Source of the DNA: WJKP01 sp964531215
Lineage (GTDB): Bacteria > Patescibacteriota > Patescibacteriia > CAIXNZ01
Reading direction: 5' to 3'
NCBI GenBank assembly: GCA_964531215.1
Contig: CAZHFK010000011.1
Span: 1 to 28,038 of the forward strand
Length of the DNA: 28,038 nt
Shown in pieces: positions 13,837 to 21,016 of the stretch. Below the pieces are notes generated by a model. The model worked only from the letters and a program-made list of their open reading frames with translations. It did not search any database and had not been told where the DNA came from. Every line of letters starts with the position of its first letter. The stretch's first letter is position 1. Made by a program: the position numbers and the translations under genes.

Positions 13837-13843
13837 ATTATTT

Positions 13844-14872
13844 TTATTCTGATTTTAAGATAGTTTCAAGATTTATTTGTGATTTTTCATCCAATGCTTT
13901 TTCGTTTTTTAGTTCTTGAATGATGAATTCAGAAGTAATCTCATCCCATTTTTCTCCGGAAAATTTTTGATCGGCTTGGTTGATTAATTCGTCTAATTGT
14001 TTTTCAGTGATATTGTGTGCGCCTTTACGTAAATAAGCAATGACTTTATCATAAAGTTCTGGTTGTTTTGTTTTTAATTCGGCTAAAAGTGTTAGCCTGA
14101 TTTTAGTTTTTTCAATAGTTGCTTTTAATTCCGCAATTTCCAGCCAAATATTTTCCAGATTTTTTAAGCGAGCTGATGGGGGAATATCTTTAGGACCTTC
14201 TTGGGTTTTCATTATTTTTTTAAAAGCAGTTAAAGCTTCGGTAACATTGGCCAACCCATAATCTATATGAGCATTAAGATTGGCTTCTTTAAAGTCTTTA
14301 ATATTTTTTATTTTTGAAACTTGTTGAGAAAATTTTTGTAATTTTTGTTCAGCTTCTTGCGGCCATTCCCTGACAATAGCGGTTAATTCATCTCCGCCAT
14401 GTCTGAAAAATTTAATAATTGGCTTTTTTTCTGATTCATTTAAATCTTCCGGTAATGTTACTTTTGGTGACCCAACTGTCCGGGCAACATCGCCAATCCC
14501 GCTTAATAGCTGATCACCGCCTTGCAAACCGCTTTTATTGGCCAGGGATAAATAAGCAACATCACAAATAGCAATATTTAGTGGTTTTTTCTTTATAGTT
14601 TCATTATTAAGTAATTGATCAATAAATTTTATTAATTCATTATCGGTTAATTTTTCCAAGTTTGCCAATGCTTCTTCTCCCAACATTTCTGTGAGTTCTT
14701 GATTTATATCTTGAAATAAACCGGCACGCCTTTCCAGGCCAGTTATCGGATCAGTGATAGCTTCTTTTAAGCGGTCTTTTAGTTCTTGATTTTTTTGTTT
14801 TAATTCTTCGATTTGTTGTTCAGGCGTTTTTGCTTGCTCGGGCTGAATTAATTCTTGTTCGGCTTTGTTCAT
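13844..14872 (-). CDS. Cytoplasmic GGDEF-domain-like protein
   Basis: The 342-aa protein has an N-terminal Gln/Glu/Lys-rich coiled coil (residues 1-40). A GGDEF-fold domain follows: DPITGLERRAGLF at 41-53, the metal-site Asp104 in AICDVAYL, ANKSG-LQGGDQLL at 111-123 (the usual N-D-x-x-GH-x-x-GD region) and RHGGDELTAIV at 157-167. The signature motif is GGDEL rather than GGDEF. A region of about 25-30 residues before RHGGDEL (SPKVTLPEDLNESEKK) is expanded, and an all-helical C-terminal domain of about 140 residues is unknown. There is no membrane span or sensor domain. GGDEF proteins make c-di-GMP; activity here is uncertain. A TATTAT six bases before the ATG suggests a leaderless transcript. 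Confidence 0.8.
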   Translation of the reverse strand: MNKAEQELIQPEQAKTPEQQIEELKQKNQELKDRLKEAITDPITGLERRAGLFQDINQELTEMLGEEALANLEKLTDNELIKFIDQLLNNETIKKKPLNIAICDVAYLSLANKSGLQGGDQLLSGIGDVARTVGSPKVTLPEDLNESEKKPIIKFFRHGGDELTAIVREWPQEAEQKLQKFSQQVSKIKNIKDFKEANLNAHIDYGLANVTEALTAFKKIMKTQEGPKDIPPSARLKNLENIWLEIAELKATIEKTKIRLTLLAELKTKQPELYDKVIAYLRKGAHNITEKQLDELINQADQKFSGEKWDEITSEFIIQELKNEKALDEKSQINLETILKSE

Positions 14873-14903
14873 ATTTTTATAATAAAATAATTTTAAATAA
14901 ATA

Positions 14904-14933
14904 AAGCGATATAATCATTGGATCATATCGCTT
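14904..14933 (-). terminator. Terminator after the 76-aa gene (minus strand)
   Basis: Thirteen-base arms with one mismatch (14904-14916 and 14921-14933) enclose the loop ATTG. Read on the minus strand, the hairpin lies four bases after the TGA and is followed by TTTATTTATTT, a broken T-run. It separates the 76-aa gene from the GGDEF-like gene downstream. Confidence 0.65.
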
Positions 14934-14937
14934 GCAC

Positions 14938-15168
14938 TCAAATGTTTTTACTGATCGCATTGAATGTCAATGCTTGCAATTCTTCAGGAGAAAGAGTTTG
15001 TAAAAATTCAATCAGCTTTTGAGCTGTTTGTTCGTTAATTTTTGTCAGGTCAGTATTGATCCCCAGTCCCTTAAAGCGCTCATTGGCAACCAGCTTTAAA
15101 ATATCTTCATTAGCATCAGGAAATCTTTCCTGGAAAAAGTCTTTGACTTCTTGATAATTTGAGCTCAT
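14938..15168 (-). CDS. 76-aa helical protein of unknown function
   Basis: No family is recognised. The product is predicted to be all-helical and acidic, with segments such as YQEVKDFFQERFP, EDILKLVANERFKGLG and LIEFLQTLSPEELQALTF. It has no cysteine, signal peptide or membrane span. The start ATG is well supported by AAGGAGA seven bases upstream and by a good promoter (TTGACA, 17 bp, TACAAT). A hairpin terminator follows. The GGDEF-like gene lies downstream on the same strand, 65 bp away, so partial co-transcription is possible. The upstream promoter region is shared, divergently, with the alpha/beta hydrolase cassette. Confidence 0.75.
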   Translation of the reverse strand: MSSNYQEVKDFFQERFPDANEDILKLVANERFKGLGINTDLTKINEQTAQKLIEFLQTLSPEELQALTFNAISKNI

Positions 15169-15175
15169 TGTTTTT

Positions 15176-15182
15176 TCTCCTT
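15176..15182 (-). promoter_or_regulatory. Shine-Dalgarno site of the 76-aa gene
   Basis: On the minus strand AAGGAGA lies seven bases before the ATG at 15168. It is one of only three strong sites found in this window. Confidence 0.7.
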
Positions 15183-15203
15183 TTTTACTTTATTACTTAT
15201 TTT

Positions 15204-15232
15204 ATTGTATAATAAATTTTAAATTTTGTCAA
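15204..15232 (-). promoter_or_regulatory. Promoter of the 76-aa gene (minus strand)
   Basis: On the minus strand TTGACA (15232-15227) and TACAAT (15209-15204) are separated by 17 bp. The start would be near 15197, giving a leader of about 30 bases. Confidence 0.75.
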
Positions 15233-15245
15233 TAGATTGTTTTTA

Positions 15246-15274
15246 TTTACTTATTATAAAATTTAAGCTAAAAT
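15246..15274 (+). promoter_or_regulatory. Promoter of the hydrolase/lipocalin/lipoprotein cassette
   Basis: TTTACT (15246-15251) and TAAAAT (15269-15274) are separated by 17 bp. The -10 ends nine bases before the ATG at 15284, so the transcript would be leaderless or nearly so. It is back-to-back with the minus-strand promoter at 15204-15232. Confidence 0.5.
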
Positions 15275-15283
15275 TAAATTAAT

Positions 15284-16063
15284 ATGATAAAAAAAATAAT
15301 TAAAAATCGATATGATTTGAATATCTCGGTTTTGCTGGAAAAAGCCGATCAGCCCAAAGGGTTGGCCATTATTTTGCATGGGCTGGGCGGATTTAAAGAG
15401 CAGGGGCATATTGAAGCATTTGCTGAGGCATTTAAAGAATCAGGTTATACTGTTTTACGTTTTGATGCGACTAATTCTTTTAATGAAAGTGAAGGTCAAT
15501 TTGAAAATGCCAGCGTCACTAAGCATTATCAGGATCTGGAAGATATTATTGCTTGGGCTAAAAAACAAGATTGGTATATTGAGCCATTTGTTTTAGCCGG
15601 TCATAGTTTAGGCGGAATAGCGGTTTTGTTATATGCTTTAAATTTTTCTAAAGAGGTTAAAGCTGTTGCTCCTATTTCAACGGTAGTTTCCGGTCAGTTA
15701 CGGCTGGAAGCTCATGAGCTATTTTTAGGTGAAGAACATTTAAAGGATTGGCAAAAAACCGGTTGCTATGAGTACGAGAGTTTTTCCAAGCCTGGTCTTA
15801 TAAAAAGATTACCCTGGTCCCATATGGAAGATAATTTAAAATACGATATTTTGCCCAAAGCTGATAAGTTGAATTTACCGGTATTATTAATAGTCGGTGA
15901 GCATGACACTTCTACGCCTTTTACTCATCAGCAAATGCTTTATGAAAAACTGCCCGGCCCCAAAGAATTACATATAATTAAAGGCGCTACCCATACGTTT
16001 CACGATCAAGAATATTTGACTGAAATAAAGCAGATTTTTAAAAACTGGATTAAGAAAATATGA
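15284..16063 (+). CDS. Alpha/beta hydrolase (serine esterase/acyl hydrolase type)
   Basis: The 259-aa protein has the full catalytic apparatus of the alpha/beta hydrolase fold. The oxyanion-hole segment is IILHGLGGFKEQ at 29-40. The nucleophile elbow is GHSLGG with Ser108. The acid is Asp208 in VGEHDTSTP, and the base is His237 in GATHTF. RFDATNSFNESEG matches the strand before the conserved G-S-EG loop of the monoglyceride-lipase/acyl-hydrolase group. There is no signal peptide, so it acts in the cytoplasm; the substrate is unknown. The stop overlaps the next start by four bases (ATGA), which couples it to the CrtC/AttH-like protein. Confidence 0.9.
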   Translation: MIKKIIKNRYDLNISVLLEKADQPKGLAIILHGLGGFKEQGHIEAFAEAFKESGYTVLRFDATNSFNESEGQFENASVTKHYQDLEDIIAWAKKQDWYIEPFVLAGHSLGGIAVLLYALNFSKEVKAVAPISTVVSGQLRLEAHELFLGEEHLKDWQKTGCYEYESFSKPGLIKRLPWSHMEDNLKYDILPKADKLNLPVLLIVGEHDTSTPFTHQQMLYEKLPGPKELHIIKGATHTFHDQEYLTEIKQIFKNWIKKI

Positions 16064-17127
16064 AATATATAGAAAAATATAAACCTATAAAATTTCCCAA
16101 AGACGAGCAAAAGCATGATCATGTAATTGAATGGTGGTATTTTAATGGTAATTTAGAAACAAAAGACGGCCGTTCATTTTCTTATATGAATACATTGTTT
16201 GCTGCTAAACCAAAGCAGGTAAAAATTCCATTTTTAGAAAAAATTCCCTTGGAAACCTTGTATTTTTCTCATTATTTATTAACTGATAATCAGGCTCATA
16301 AATTTCAACATAAAATTAAGCCTGTTTGCTGGGTTAATCCTGATAGTTTTACCAAACCCTTACTTTGGGCTCAATATGATAATGCTTGTTTAATTGAGGA
16401 GACAAGTCAATTAAATTATCATATTGTTAATGATTTTATTGATTTAAATTTAGAGTCAGCCAAACAGCCTTTACTTTTGAATAAAACCGGTTTTTTTGAT
16501 TTAGGCGAGAAAACAGCTTATTATTATTCTTTGACTAATTTAAAAACGCAAGGGATAGTTAAAATTAAGAATAAATGGTTGGAAGTTAACGGATTGTCCT
16601 GGATGGATCATCAATGGGCGCAAGCCCCTTTAATGCGCGGTGATAAATGGACTTGGTTTTCTATCCAATTAAATAATGGAATTGATTTAATTTGTTTTGT
16701 TTACGGTGATAGAATGAAAATTTTTCATTCTAGTTTAATTGATAAAAGGGGCAAAGTTAAGTTTACTGACAATGTAATTTTAAAAGCTAAACCAAATAAA
16801 TATCACAGTCAAGAGACCGGATCGGATTATTATTTGAATCATGAGATTTATTTGCCCGATTGGCAGATAAGTTTAGAAGTCAAGCCTTTTAATAGACAAC
16901 AAGAAATGATTTTTGGTACAATTAATTATTGGGAGGGGGGGATTGAAGTTCAAGGGAAAATAAAGAATAAAAAAGTTAAAGGTCGAGGATTTATGGAATT
17001 AGTCGGTAGTCCGATGAAAAAAACTGTTTATAATATTTATTTAAATAAAATAAAAAAAGAAATTTTAAATAATCCTATTAAATCTTTTAGTAAAGAACTC
17101 GCTAAGCAATTAAAAGTTTATAAATAA
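16060..17127 (+). CDS. CrtC/AttH-type lipocalin-like protein
   Basis: The 355-aa protein matches the two-lipocalin-domain CrtC (carotenoid 1,2-hydratase)/AttH family. EWWYFNGNLETKDGRSFSYM near residues 24-43 is the family's opening motif. LSWMDHQWAQ and KWTWFSIQLNNGIDLICFV form the central signature, and YWEGGIEVQGKIKNKKVKGRGFMELVG the C-terminal one. Family members bind or hydrate hydrophobic, often isoprenoid, ligands, and many have unknown substrates. No signal peptide is visible. Translation is coupled to the alpha/beta hydrolase, and a lipoprotein gene follows 4 bp later. The three may handle a common lipid or isoprenoid substrate. No carotenoid genes are in the window, so CrtC activity should not be assumed. 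Confidence 0.85.
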   Translation: MKYIEKYKPIKFPKDEQKHDHVIEWWYFNGNLETKDGRSFSYMNTLFAAKPKQVKIPFLEKIPLETLYFSHYLLTDNQAHKFQHKIKPVCWVNPDSFTKPLLWAQYDNACLIEETSQLNYHIVNDFIDLNLESAKQPLLLNKTGFFDLGEKTAYYYSLTNLKTQGIVKIKNKWLEVNGLSWMDHQWAQAPLMRGDKWTWFSIQLNNGIDLICFVYGDRMKIFHSSLIDKRGKVKFTDNVILKAKPNKYHSQETGSDYYLNHEIYLPDWQISLEVKPFNRQQEMIFGTINYWEGGIEVQGKIKNKKVKGRGFMELVGSPMKKTVYNIYLNKIKKEILNNPIKSFSKELAKQLKVYK

Positions 17128-17131
17128 AATT

Positions 17132-17641
17132 ATGCAAAAATTTAATTTTTTAATTTTAATTCTATTGATTTTATTAGGTGGTTGTAATTTTGTTAACAGA
17201 CCCGAATCAATTAGGCCAGAACCTGTACCTGATTCATTCAATGAAAATTTAAATGAGGCTTCAAGTGGCGCTGATGATTTTTCTGATTGGGAATTTTACA
17301 GTTTAGAGTTGGGGCGAACTGATCCGGATATTCAAAGTCAAAAGACCTATACTTTTTATTTACCGCAGGATGTCGAGTTTGAATTAATGGGCGTTGATGC
17401 TCAAAGTACGATAATTGAATTTAAAAAAGATAATCAGGTGATATTTGGTTGGCATAATCGAGATTATGTAATTGAAGAGAATAATTTAGATAAAATGTAT
17501 CCTGACCGGAATAATTATAGTTTTGTCGGTGGTCATACCAATGTTTTGTTTTTTGATGAAGAGAAAAATACTGATCATGAAGATGATTTGCACGTTTTTG
17601 AAAATAGTTTGAAAATCGATAATCAATTCGTTTTTGAATAA
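17132..17641 (+). CDS. Predicted lipoprotein of unknown function
   Basis: The 169-aa protein starts with a classic lipoprotein signal peptide: MQKF, a hydrophobic stretch of Ile/Leu, then the lipobox LLGGC with the lipidated cysteine at residue 18. A low-complexity linker rich in Pro, Glu, Asn and Ser follows to about residue 50. A beta-rich domain then runs to the end, with TYTFYLPQDVEFELMG, QVIFGWHNRDYVI and SFVGGHTNVLFF. No family is recognised. It is anchored at the outer face of the cytoplasmic membrane. It lies 4 bp after the CrtC/AttH-like gene, so it probably belongs to the same operon. Confidence 0.8.
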   Translation: MQKFNFLILILLILLGGCNFVNRPESIRPEPVPDSFNENLNEASSGADDFSDWEFYSLELGRTDPDIQSQKTYTFYLPQDVEFELMGVDAQSTIIEFKKDNQVIFGWHNRDYVIEENNLDKMYPDRNNYSFVGGHTNVLFFDEEKNTDHEDDLHVFENSLKIDNQFVFE

Positions 17642-17654
17642 TAATTAATTAAAA

Positions 17655-17661
17655 AAGGAGG
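17655..17661 (+). promoter_or_regulatory. Strong Shine-Dalgarno site of the 42-aa gene
   Basis: AAGGAGG lies six bases before the ATG at 17668, in the 26-bp gap after the lipoprotein stop. It strongly supports translation of an ORF that size cut-offs would miss. Confidence 0.8.
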
Positions 17662-17667
17662 TAAAAA

Positions 17668-17796
17668 ATGAATTCAGTTAGTCAAGAGAAATCATTTTGT
17701 TCTTTTTTGCTTGATTTGGTTAAACGTTTTTGGTTGCCCTTGCTAATTTCTTTGATAATTCATGTTATTTTGTTGATGAATTTTGAAGTAATTTAA
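17668..17796 (+). CDS. 42-aa single-span membrane mini-protein
   Basis: The ORF reads MNSVSQEKSFCSFLLDLVKR, then a hydrophobic helix WLPLLISLIIHVILLMNF, then EVI and TAA. The N-terminus carries Lys/Arg residues and one Cys, and the helix of about 20 residues would span the membrane with the basic side probably inside. A near-perfect Shine-Dalgarno sequence precedes it and an intrinsic terminator follows five bases after the stop, so the signals of a real gene are complete. No separate promoter is obvious, so it is probably transcribed with the lipoprotein gene. Function is unknown; a small membrane subunit or regulator of the cassette is possible. A type I toxin-like peptide is an alternative, but no antisense RNA promoter was recognised. 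Confidence 0.7.
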   Translation: MNSVSQEKSFCSFLLDLVKRFWLPLLISLIIHVILLMNFEVI

Positions 17797-17800
17797 AATT

Positions 17801-17828
17801 AAAAGACCGCTTAAAGCGGCCTTTTTTT
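17801..17828 (+). terminator. Rho-independent terminator ending the cassette
   Basis: AAAAGACCGCT pairs with AGCGGCCTTTT with one A-C mismatch around a short loop, followed by a T-run. It begins five bases after the mini-protein stop. Confidence 0.85.
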
Positions 17829-17832
17829 CTGA

Positions 17833-17905
17833 TTGTTGGGCCCAACAAAAGTAAATGGCGACAACCAGAGGCGACAGGTCTGGCGGCCACCGGCGAAGAA
17901 GGTGA
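17833..17905. repeat. GC-rich palindromic islet in the 223-bp intergenic region
   Basis: Two structures lie side by side. TTGTTGGGCCCAACAA (17833-17848) is a perfect 16-bp palindrome. Next, 17856-17889 forms nested arms: TGGC with GCCA outside, and CCAGA (17865-17869) with TCTGG (17879-17883) inside. Bases 17857-17902 are roughly two-thirds GC, in sharp contrast to the surroundings. The words AGAGGCG and TCTGGCGG recall the half-sites of the tatD palindrome. The rest of the gap, 17906-18019, is AT-rich and holds only the -10 box of the helicase gene. Confidence 0.6.
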
Positions 17906-18006
17906 ATTTATTATATGGAAAATTTATATATTAAGCAATGTTTATTTAAGACTTAATCATTAAAATTATTGTTTTGTCAGGAGTTTTAATTTTTTTAAAT
18001 TTAAGT

Positions 18007-18012
18007 TAAAAT
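18007..18012 (+). promoter_or_regulatory. -10 box placed for a leaderless helicase transcript
   Basis: TAAAAT ends seven bases before the ATG at 18020, in the context AAGTTAAAAT, which also precedes rlmN. No convincing -35 was found, and there is no Shine-Dalgarno sequence. Confidence 0.4.
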
Positions 18013-18019
18013 ATATTAC

Positions 18020-21016
18020 ATGGAAGAAAAAATAAAATTTAATTCCGAACAAAAGAAAGCCATTACTTTTGGCCAGGGGCCTCTTTTGATTATTGCCGGT
18101 GCCGGTACAGGTAAAACAATGGTTATTACCAGGCGGATTGCCCATTTGATTTTGGATAAAGGCGTTAAAACTGATGCTATTTTAGCTTTGACTTTTACTG
18201 AAAAAGCAGCCGGTGAAATGGAGGAAAGGGTTGATAAGCTATTGCCTTACGGTTATGTTGACCTGTGGATTTCTACTTTTCATTCTTTTTGTCAAAAAAT
18301 TTTACAGCAAAACGGATTGGATATTGGTTTGCCAAATGATTTTAAACTTTTGAGTGACACGGAGCAATGGCTTTTGATAAGAAATAATTTGGATAAATTT
18401 AATTTGGATTATTATAAACCGCTTGGTAACCCAACCAAATTTATTCATGCTTTGGTAAGACATTTTTCCCGAGCCAAAGATGAAGAAGTTTATCCTGAAG
18501 ATTATTTGGAATACGCTGAAAATATTAAGCAGGATAAAGATTCTGTTATGAGTGATGAATTATTGGATAATGAAAAATTAAGAATTAAGGAAATTGCCGA
18601 GGCCTATCATGTTTATCAGCAGCTTTTATTGGATAATGATGCCTTGGATTTTGGTGATTTAATTAATTATACTTTGCGTTTATTTAGACGAAGGCCCAAT
18701 ATTTTAAAAAAATATCAGGATCAATTTGAATATATTTTATTGGATGAATTTCAGGATACTAATTATGCCCAGTATGACTTAATAAAACTCTTAGCCGGTA
18801 ATAAAAAGAATTTAACGGTTGTCGGTGATGATGATCAGTCAATTTATAAGTTTCGCGGCGCTTCGGTTTCAAATATTTTACAATTTAAAGAAGATTTTTC
18901 CAAAAGCCAAGAAATAGTTTTGACCAAAAATTACCGGTCCAAACAAAATATTTTGGATTTGGCTTATAATTTTATCCAATTAAATAATCCCAACCGTTTG
19001 GAATACCAGCTTAATAATGGTAAATCAAAAAACATAAAATTAAACAGTAAAATTAATAAACGCTTGCAGGCCAATGAATCAGGTAAGGGAGAAATCAAGC
19101 ATTTACATGAAAGAACTCTGGATGATGAGATTCAGGTTATTATTAAAAAAATAATTGAATTAAAGGAAAAAGATAAAGAAGCGACCTGGGATGATTTTGC
19201 TATTTTGGTCAGAGCCAATGATTCAGCCACACCTTTTACCAATTTACTGAGACAAACCAATATACCTTATCAATTTTTGGCTTTGCGAGGCCTTTATTAT
19301 AAGCCGATTATCCTTGATATTTTGGCTTATTTTAAATTATTGGATAATTATCATGAATCCCCGGCAGTTTTTAGGATTTTAAATTCGCCAATTGTTGATA
19401 TTCCTCAAACTGACATTGTAAAGATTACGCATCAGGCCAATAAAAAAGCCCAATCAATTTATGAGGTTTTACAAAATATTCAGACGGTTAAGAGCTTATC
19501 GGCAAATACAATTTCAGAAATAAATTTTTTACTTGGTTTGATTAATAAACATACCAGCCTGGTCAAAGAAAAAAATGTAGCCGAGATTTTTAAAGCTTTT
19601 TTGGAAGATTCTCAGTATTTGGAAAAATTGGTTGCCAAAGATGAATATCAATCAAATCAGGCCATTTCTTATGTTAATCAGTTTTATAAAAAAATAAAAG
19701 CATTTGAGGAATCGCTTGGCGATCCCAATTTGAAATATTTTATGGAAAAAATAGAATTGGAATTAGAATCTGGCGAGCAGGGCAGTTTGGTTTTAGATTT
19801 GGAAGTCGGACCTCAAATGTTAAAAATAATGACTATTCATGCAGCTAAAGGTTTGGAATTTAAATATATTTTTATTCCTAATTTAGTTGATCGTCGTTTT
19901 CCAACAGCTGAACGTAAAGATCCGATTGAACTGCCAGACGAACTAATTAAAGAGATTTTACCTGAAGGAGATATTCATTTGCAAGAAGAAAGACGGCTTT
20001 TTTATGTAGCTATGACCAGAGCTAAAAAAGGACTTTATCTAACCTCTGCAGAAGATTATGGGGGGGCTCGAAAAAAGAAGTTATCACGCTTTTTAGAAGA
20101 ATTAGCCGAAACCAGTAAAGATTTTAAATTAGATAAAAAAGCTTCAATTATAGAGGATAAATTAAATATAGAAAAGCCCAAAGTTTCAGATAAAAAGATT
20201 AAAAAAGATAATGAATATGAGTTGCCGACGCGATTTTCTTATTCTCAGTTGGCAGCTTTTTCCAATTGCCCATATCAATATAAATTGGCTTTTATTGTGC
20301 GAGTACCCATATTTGGCAAAGCTGTTTTTAGTTATGGTAAGAGTATGCATAAGACTTTGGAAGAATTTTTTAAGTTGACCTTTAATCGACAGGGGAGTTG
20401 TCAGACTGATTTGTTTGTCAATGACAATAAACAGAAATTTTCAAATAAAAAAATAAGTGATTTGGTTAGTTTTTCCGAACTGATTGAATTATTGGAAGGT
20501 TGCTGGATTGATGAATGGTATGATTCTAAGGAAAATAAAGAGAAATATTATAAACAGGCCAAACAAAGTTTGAAAAATTTTTACGAAGAAATTAAAGATC
20601 ATAAAATGCAAACCGAAGCAGTAGAAAAACCGTTTAATTTAAAAATCGGTAATTATACTGTCAAAGGTATAATTGATAGAGTTGATCGATTGCCAGACGG
20701 AAAGATTAATATCGTTGATTATAAAACCGGCAAATCAAAAGAGCGGGAAAAATTAAGCCCGGAAAATAAAATGCAATTGCTTATTTATCAAATAGCCGCT
20801 GAAGAAGTTTTTAAAGAAAAAGTTAACTGTTTGCAATATTATTATCTTGACGATAATTCAACAGTTGAGTTTTTGGGTGAAGAAAAAGATAAGGAAAAAA
20901 TAAAAAAGGATATTTTTGATAAAATAGAAAAAATAAATAATTCTAAATTTGCAGCCACTCCAGGCTGGGTTTGTAAATTTTGTGATTTTAGAAATATTTG
21001 TGAATTTAAGGTATAA
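18020..21016 (+). CDS. UvrD/Rep-family DNA helicase fused to an Fe-S PD-(D/E)XK nuclease
   Basis: The 998-aa protein has the SF1A helicase motifs: a Q-motif region (FNSEQKKAI), Walker A AGAGTGKT at 26-33, LTFTEKAAGEM (Ia), DEFQDT at 242-247 (II), VGDDDQSIYKFRGA (III), KNYRS (IV), TIHAAKGLEFKYIFIPNLVD (V) and EERRLFYVAMTRAKK (VI). After a linker comes a RecB/AddB/Cas4-like nuclease: SQLAAFSNCPYQYK with Cys750, GIIDRVD with Asp886, VDYKTGK with Asp900 and Lys902, and a C-terminal cluster of Cys985, Cys988 and Cys994. The four cysteines are arranged to hold a 4Fe-4S cluster, as in AddB and Cas4. This single chain may do end-processing for recombination or repair. No AddB/RecC partner lies in the window. 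Confidence 0.93.
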   Translation: MEEKIKFNSEQKKAITFGQGPLLIIAGAGTGKTMVITRRIAHLILDKGVKTDAILALTFTEKAAGEMEERVDKLLPYGYVDLWISTFHSFCQKILQQNGLDIGLPNDFKLLSDTEQWLLIRNNLDKFNLDYYKPLGNPTKFIHALVRHFSRAKDEEVYPEDYLEYAENIKQDKDSVMSDELLDNEKLRIKEIAEAYHVYQQLLLDNDALDFGDLINYTLRLFRRRPNILKKYQDQFEYILLDEFQDTNYAQYDLIKLLAGNKKNLTVVGDDDQSIYKFRGASVSNILQFKEDFSKSQEIVLTKNYRSKQNILDLAYNFIQLNNPNRLEYQLNNGKSKNIKLNSKINKRLQANESGKGEIKHLHERTLDDEIQVIIKKIIELKEKDKEATWDDFAILVRANDSATPFTNLLRQTNIPYQFLALRGLYYKPIILDILAYFKLLDNYHESPAVFRILNSPIVDIPQTDIVKITHQANKKAQSIYEVLQNIQTVKSLSANTISEINFLLGLINKHTSLVKEKNVAEIFKAFLEDSQYLEKLVAKDEYQSNQAISYVNQFYKKIKAFEESLGDPNLKYFMEKIELELESGEQGSLVLDLEVGPQMLKIMTIHAAKGLEFKYIFIPNLVDRRFPTAERKDPIELPDELIKEILPEGDIHLQEERRLFYVAMTRAKKGLYLTSAEDYGGARKKKLSRFLEELAETSKDFKLDKKASIIEDKLNIEKPKVSDKKIKKDNEYELPTRFSYSQLAAFSNCPYQYKLAFIVRVPIFGKAVFSYGKSMHKTLEEFFKLTFNRQGSCQTDLFVNDNKQKFSNKKISDLVSFSELIELLEGCWIDEWYDSKENKEKYYKQAKQSLKNFYEEIKDHKMQTEAVEKPFNLKIGNYTVKGIIDRVDRLPDGKINIVDYKTGKSKEREKLSPENKMQLLIYQIAAEEVFKEKVNCLQYYYLDDNSTVEFLGEEKDKEKIKKDIFDKIEKINNSKFAATPGWVCKFCDFRNICEFKV

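Noticed and set aside
17855..17905. 16-codon Arg-rich ORF in the GC-rich islet
   Set aside because: No ribosome-binding site or promoter; its codons follow from the GC-rich palindromic sequence. Treated as part of the repeat.
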